From Linnemannia hyalina (taxonomy: Eukaryota > Mortierellomycota > Mortierellomycetes > Mortierellales > Mortierellaceae): DNA of 64,000 nucleotides. The notes beneath the pieces are model-generated. The model ran no database searches. It was given only the letters and a program-made list of their open reading frames with translations, and was not told the origin of the DNA. Positions 58,179-64,000 of this stretch are shown here, in pieces. Numbering within the stretch: position 1 is the first letter of the stretch; each line of letters begins with the position of its first letter. The stretch is from the NCBI GenBank assembly GCA_019671135.1, contig JAHRHY010000010.1, positions 1,302,001-1,366,000 of the forward strand. The letters run 5' to 3'. The position numbers and the translations under genes were made by a program.

Positions 58179-59630
58179 ATGTCGCTACCTTACACCATAG
58201 TCTTCACTCTGCTGATGACCGAGGCAAGTCTCTTTATTGTTGTGGTTCCCCACTGTTGAAACAAAAAGACAAAAAACGAATTTCTGACACTATCCATGGA
58301 CACACCCACTTCGCTACTTTAGATGCTCGTCTTTATCGCGCTCATCGTAAGTGCACGCCCTCCTATCAAAGCGATTGCAATTGCGATCTGAAGGACTATG
58401 CGACAGGATGCAAGGACTTTCTATGCCTTCAATTGATCTTCAGGAAAGACATGGAGAGACAATGGAACAACCCTCACTCATATATTACCTTGTTCTTGTT
58501 GTTCTCACCGATGATTGTAGCTTCCTCTCCCACCCAACTGGAGACGGGGCACACTCAAGTTCTTGTCAAATTCACCGCTGATGGGTCAAGTCCAGCACGT
58601 CGTGAAGATTATCTTTGTGTAAGTCGCAATCCTTGCTTGATAATTGTTGGTTGCATGCCATGCAGCCGGACCCCGATCTAACCCATGGGCGCCTTCATTT
58701 ACCTTCAATGCCGTGCACAGGTTCGTGTTTGTCCTCTTTGTGGGTAAGAGCTTGCGGATGATACATACCCTGGAAATCGGAGTAGAAAATGTGGCCATAG
58801 CAGTAGGAGCAAAAGCCTGAGGAGAATGGAAACAGGAGAAATATTGCTCACACGATTTGTCAATAATTGCTCTCTGCTGGATAGATTCTGTGAACCGTGT
58901 TGTCAAGGTTGAGGAGGTCAGTGAGCACTCGCACCACCACCACGATCAACTGTCCGAGTCCAACGTCGCCGCCCGCCGATTCTACGCCCAGCGAAACATG
59001 TAAACCGCACAGCCATTACTTTCCTCCTTGTCATTGTTTGTTTTCAGCCTATGAAGGCTTGACACACGACGTTGATGCAAGTGACCAAGCCTCACTCACT
59101 CATTCTCTTTTTTGAATTTTTTTCTTGGATGTGTCGCATAGGTATCTGACTGGATTCACATTGTTTCTGTCGCTTATCTTAAACCGGAGCTTTTTTATGA
59201 TCTTGGATCTTCTTCAAAGCGAGGAAAAGACGGAGATCATCAGAAACGAGGTACATACGACAGACTGGACATCAATGCATGTTCACACAAACATATGACG
59301 ATACTTTTCTTTCTGTTACACCATTTTCCCAGGTTGCTAACCATGATATATTCATTTTTTTTTGAACATGATGACTGTACACAGGCATCGGTGCAGAGCA
59401 AAGAGTATGAGCGTGCATTGGAGTCGGAGACCAAGCTGAAGAAAGAGGTCAAGGAATTGAACGACATTGTGTCCACCCATGCGTCAGCCAAGCGTGATCT
59501 CGATAGCCTCAAGAAGCAGGCCAAGCAGCAGCAGGAAGAGTATGTCCGCCTTGCTGATGCCAATACTGAGATGGAAAAGAAATTCCAGGGGGTTGAGTTA
59601 AAGAACTTGGAGGGCAAAAAGGACATTTGA
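58179..59630 (+). CDS. BAP31/YET-family ER membrane protein
   Basis: ER-resident three-helix protein with a cytosolic coiled-coil, involved in membrane-protein export and quality control. Seven exons (58179-58223, 58323-58346, 58521-58618, 58721-58743, 58885-58999, 59142-59250, 59385-59630) give 219 residues. Reading: MSLPYTIVFTLLMTEMLVFI, LPLPPNWRRGTLKFLSNSPL, VKIIFV then FVLFVDSVNRVVKVEE, a His patch (SHHHHD), RRFYAQRNMYLTGFTLFLSL, LLQSEEKTEI, then a coiled-coil (KLKKEVKELNDIV, LKKQAKQQQEEYVRL). It ends in KKDI, a KKxx ER-retrieval signal. Exons 2 and 4 are only 24 and 23 nt. Intron 1 has a GC donor (GAG|GCAAGT at 58224). Confidence 0.92.
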
Positions 59631-62600
59631 TCTGGTATTATTTTTATTTTTGTCCATGGTTGTTTGCTTATCGAGAATATATTTTTGCAGCCATGGATAT
59701 GGTATGGTGTTTATTTTCCCAATAAAGGCGGACACCTACAGCAGAGTGAATGGCGATAGCGTTGTAGTTGCATTGGATGGGAGGATGGGAGGATGGGAAG
59801 CGGACAAGTAAAATAAATAAATAGATAGTACTGTACAACAAGAGAGGAGGAAGGTTCACCCATCTTGTGGAGGACCCCAAAAAGGTGAGGAAACAACAAA
59901 AAAAAAAAAAAAAGATTTTTTTCCCCGACAGCAGCATGACCATGCGATGCAGCTGAGCAATGGTCGACCACATTGAGGACGGACAAGGGATGAGATGGAA
60001 AAAAAAAATAAGATTTGCGTACGTGTGTACGTATTTAGTGATTTTCTTGTGTGCTCAACGGTCGAGTGGACCCGGTCCCTGTCGATTGTTGACAAAGGGA
60101 AGGAAGTGAGCACAAAGAAAAAAGACAAAAAAACGACATATGCACGCAAACACACAAACAGACGACACATGGAATAAGGTCCACAGAGGGGATAGAAAGA
60201 GCAGCATCAACAAACAGAGAATAAATAACGCTAGCGTACAAACATACCCTCTTTTGCATCCTCTTTTTTTTTGCCGTTGAAGTCACGGCCGTATTGCAGA
60301 TTTATTCAGGTGGGTGCCAGGACAAAGAGAGGGCCAGAACCAACCAATGCCATTGAATGGACTGAGAGGAGGGGGTTCGAAATCATTTGTTTGAGAGACA
60401 GGGACCATTCATTGAAGATATTTCAGGGACAGGGGGCATGGACAAAAGGAGTAAAATGGAAAGAGAACGGTGAGGAGAGATAACAAACGAACGGCTTTGT
60501 TCACTTTCAAAAGAAAGAAGGCGACGGATGATGCTTTCTTTCAAGTGAAGACCGAGGACGAAGAAGCAAGGTCAGGTACCAAAAGGACAGCAGGAGAAGA
60601 AGCGAAGACAGCAGGAGAAGAAGCGAATTGACGAATGGGGATCGATCTTGTCTGTCCGCACTAGTAGAGTCAGGTCCAGCATGAGCATCCTTCAGCAGTG
60701 GACGGCAAGGAAGGGAGGCAGGGATCCTACATCCAAAAAAGAGCCAAAAAAAAGCTTCTTTTTTTCTCCCCCTCTTGTCCGCTCGTTACTGTTACTGTTG
60801 CTATTTGTTGTTGTTCGACCACTGTGTGTGTGTCCTCTTATCCTCGTCCCTGTTCCCCTGTTCCTTCCCTTTTCCCTTTCCCTTTCCCTTTCCCTTTTCT
60901 TTTTTCTCTTTTTTCTGTTTCTTCTTTTTTCTTCTTCTTCTTTTCCTTCCCTCACCCCTCTCGCCGCCACCATCTTTTTTTTTCTTCCCCTCCCTCCCTT
61001 CATCCCTTCATCCCCTCATCCCTTCCCTTCCCTCCATCCTTCTCCCCTTTCACCCACCCTCATCAGTTTGCTCCCGACTCTTGGTGTGGTTTCTTTTTTA
61101 TATTCCCTTTTATTCTTCTCCCGGTTCTCATCTCGTCGAAGAAGCGCGGGTCCTGACTCATCTCAAGAAGAACACCTACACACACAAAAAGGACAACAGG
61201 TAAGAAACGACAACCAAGTTTGTTTTGTTTTTATTTCTTTTGTTAGCCTATTTCAACACCGAGCGGTGTACAAAGAAAAAAAAACGAGGGGTGACGACGT
61301 CGAGCATGGACCTTGACAACGTGGGTGCATGCTCTCGATAGTCTTCCCATTTTTTGTCCCTTTTGGCTATCTATCTGCACATACCTCGCCAGAAGCCCAT
61401 GGTGTTCCCTACCTTTTTTATTTTGAGCACAAAAGCGAAACACGCCCGCATGCACACCGTCTATCTTATACTCACTTTTGACCGAGATGCTCATCATCCG
61501 AGAAAAAAAAACAAGTCTTGTCCACCTGGAATGGGCTCCATCTCCCTCCTTCGAGGAGGAAAAAAAATAAGAGGTCGAGGCGACAGCGTTGCTTCAGGGC
61601 ACACTGTAAGAAAGTGTCAGTCAAGTCACCCCTAAAGAGATGATGACAGTTGACGATGAAGAGGGTTCTCATTCTATTCTGGATTCTGTTTCCTCCCGGG
61701 AAGGGTTTCCCTTTTCCCTCTTTACTCCCTTTTGCTCTTTTTACTTGTATTCTCTCGTTCGTTAATGCGGTTTTCTTGGCAGTGACACGGGCAGAACGAT
61801 ACGCACTCTCATGGTCAACTAGGTTGCTTTTTTCGTTCTTGTATGTATTAGGGTCGGTAGGATTGGACCCATTGCCCATTGGTCATTTTGCAGCCACATT
61901 CGATGCATATTCCAGTTTCCTTCTCCTTTTCTCACCATGCCTTTCAGTTTGCTTGCGTTGCTGTTCATTTATCCCTCGTCTGCTTTGCATTCCAGGTTCA
62001 CCCCCTCATATGACAGGAGACAAGAGACAGAACAGAGAGAAAGGAAAAAAAAATAACTGTACTAGAGGGGAAAGGGACAGGATGCATGCTGCTTTCTTTA
62101 CTTTCCCAATGTCAATTTTCATGCGAGTTGGGAGGGGCGTATGTACGATGTGGCCGGGAGTAAGTGGTCTTGATCCCATATTTTTTTTGCATTGCCTTGC
62201 GCCTCTGTCAATTGCCCTGTCATTCTCTGCGCTGCCTCTGCCCCTTCTCCTCCTTCCCCTCTCCCAGCATATCACTGCGTGTTATCTGTCCATTTTTCGT
62301 GCCCTGATCGTGGTTGCACAGGGAAACAGTTGATTCCTTGCCTTTTTGTTTGTCTGTCAGTCTGTCTACAAAAGACAAAGCGACAAAACACCGCTTTCTC
62401 TTTTCTATTTTTTCTTTTTCCCTTCCTCCCCAAACTCTCGTTTCTCCCGTTGAGTTCTCCCCTTCCCGTTCTTTTTTTTTCTTCCCCCCCCCTCTCTCTC
62501 CTTCCTTTCACACTCATGTATATTTTCCGCCTTCACGATTCTTCACGACCTTCTATTATTCTCTTTAACGCTCTCATGATCTAACGCTTTAACGATCTTT

Positions 62601-62740
62601 ACGATCTCACGACCCTTTTAACGCGTTCAACCCCCATACGTATGAAAAAAGAGCACACAACACCATTATCATTTGCAACGACTAAAGTATTTTCATGCCC
62701 CCAACTATCGTTTACTTGTAGACCAATCGCCATATAAATA
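59631..62740. other. 3.1-kb low-complexity spacer upstream of the myosin gene
   Basis: No gene is supported. Two CT-rich blocks (about 60760-61130 and 62200-62640) probably belong to the promoter or 5' UTR of the myosin gene; poly-A or T runs occur near 59900. Open frames of 100-227 codons on the plus strand are hydrophobic Ser/Leu/Phe/Pro translations of the CT blocks. Confidence 0.5.
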
Positions 62741-64000
62741 ATGTCTTTGGATACCTATGTCAAGGGTACTAAGTGCTGGTTCACAGATGTCCAGGAGGGC
62801 TGGATCAGCGCCAGCCTTAACACCACAGATGTCGCTGCCGACGGAAAAGTCACCATGACCTTTGTGGACGATAACGGAAAGGTGCGTCTCAGGAACACAT
62901 ACCGCTCTATGCTACGAGACACAGAATGGTCTGCTTTTGATCTCATGATTATATTTTTACTTATCAGAACGTACTTTGTTTTATCTTCGTTGACAACCAT
63001 AGGACCATGTCTTCTCGTCCACACTCGCCAAGATTGAAGAATCCAATAATGCCAACCTCCCTCCCATGCGCAACCCTCCCCTCTTGGAAGGCACAGAGGA
63101 TTTGACCAACCTTTCATATCTTAACGAGCCTGCCGGTAAGAGAATCGAAATCAAACTAATGGTGTGGTTGATCCAAATGCTTGCTGCTGATCCACTAGTT
63201 CTCATCTAACCTGCTCGTGCCTATCCACCCTTTTATTCGCCAATGCTAGTCCTGAGCAACATTAAGACGCGTTACTCCCACTGCAACATCTACACATACT
63301 CTGGAATTGTGCTTATCGCTGCCAATCCCTTTGCCCGTGTCAACCTGTACACCCAAGACATCATTCAGGCCTACTCTGGCAGGAGACGTGGTGAATTGGA
63401 GCCCCATTTGTTCGCCATTGCCGAGGATGCCTACCGCTGCATGATCCGCGACGAGAAGAACCAGACCATCGTCGTCTCTGGAGAGTCTGGAGCCGGTAAA
63501 ACCGTCAGTGCAAAGTTCATTATGCGTTACTTCGCCACCGCCGACGATAGCGAGCGTGGCACCGATTCGTCCAAGACCGGTATGAGTGAGACTGAGGAGC
63601 AGATTTTGGCCACCAACCCTATCATGGAGGCCTTCGGTAACGCCAAGACCACCCGTAACGATAACTCTTCCCGCTTCGGAAAGTTCACTGAGATTCAGTT
63701 CGACAAGGAGCGCAACATTATCGGAGCCAAGATCAGGACATACCTGTTGGAGCGTTCAAGATTGGTCTACCAGCCCGAGCTCGAGCGTAACTACCATATT
63801 TTCTACCAGTTGGTTGCTGGTGCCCCTCCATCTGAGAAGAAATCGCTGGATCTCCAATCCATCCAGCAGTTCAACTACTTGAAGCAGGGAGGTGTCCACA
63901 TCATCAACGGCGTCGACGATGCCGCCGAGTTTGAGATCACACAGCGCGCCCTTTCAACGATCGGTATCTCGGTCCAGGCTCAGTGGGATATTTTCCGTCT
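62741..64000 (+). CDS. MYO2: Class V myosin heavy chain, 5' part, truncated by the right edge
   Basis: Actin motor for polarised transport of vesicles and organelles. Exons 62741-62881, 63003-63135 and 63250 onward. The start (MSLDTYVKGTKCWFTDVQEG) begins the N-terminal SH3-like domain; the motor head follows: LSYLNEPAVLSNIKTRYS, IYTYSGIVLIAANPFARV, GELEPHLFAIAEDAYR, the P-loop GESGAGKTVSAKFIMRYFAT, switch I NAKTTRNDNSSRFGKFTEI, and RSRLVYQPELERNYHIFYQL. NLSYLNEP and the RRRGELEPHLFAIAE form are typical of class V rather than class I or II. Neck IQ motifs and the cargo-binding tail lie outside the window. Confidence 0.92.

Noticed and set aside
61650..62333. 227-codon hydrophobic open frame on the plus strand that might encode a membrane protein
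   Set aside because: The translation follows CT-rich DNA (Phe/Leu/Ser/Pro), lacks any domain, and sits in what looks like the leader of the myosin gene.
1..64000. CRISPR arrays, operons, ribosome binding sites, rRNA genes
   Set aside because: None seen; gene structure is eukaryotic throughout, and the only structured RNA gene recognised is tRNA-Asn.

Overview
The window is nuclear DNA from an intron-rich fungus. Most genes are split by short introns with GTAAGT/GTACGT-type donors, intergenic spacers are rich in CT tracts and microsatellites, and the gene set is fungal: PRP22, NBR1-type receptor, glycogen branching enzyme, G-alpha, RAD14/XPA, FES1, a TGY-type MAP kinase, p24, PDK-type kinase, CTR copper transporter, Yippee, BAP31 and class V myosin. 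Short introns, frequent micro-exons and five GC-AG introns fit an early-diverging fungus (Mucoromycota, possibly Mortierella-like). That placement is inference; no rDNA or marker alignment was possible.

Layout. 1-6.5 kb: start of an unknown gene leaving the left edge, then cytosolic tryptophanyl-tRNA synthetase and the splicing helicase PRP22, all on the minus strand. 7-13.4 kb: NBR1-like autophagy receptor and glycogen branching enzyme on the plus strand. 14.3-16.6 kb: G-protein alpha subunit (minus), preceded by a long low-complexity spacer. 19.4-22.2 kb: convergent RAD14/XPA and FES1. 23.3-30.4 kb: a large low-complexity protein kinase and a HOG1/STY1-type MAP kinase. 30.9-33.7 kb: AT-hook protein and p24 cargo receptor (minus). 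34.6-36.9 kb: a membrane-anchored alpha/beta-hydrolase fused to a cysteine phosphatase. Then tRNA-Asn and a mitochondrial dehydrogenase kinase.

41.2-49.3 kb is the most notable block: three intronless genes for secreted or plasma-membrane proteins that look like one copper-acquisition locus. They are a His/Cys-rich, probably GPI-anchored protein; divergently, a CTR copper transporter whose extracellular domain is the same Cys-rich domain; and a DUF1775/YcnI-like protein whose predicted mature N-terminus is a histidine (as in copper histidine-brace proteins) and which ends in a GPI-type tail. Their spacers are strongly enriched in TTGACA/TGTCAA, including dyads, and share two longer motifs.

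49.9-64 kb: candidate shugoshin, a roughly 600-bp foldback (MITE-like) element, a decayed reading frame, Yippee-like gene, BAP31/YET-like ER protein and the 5' part of a class V myosin that runs off the right edge.
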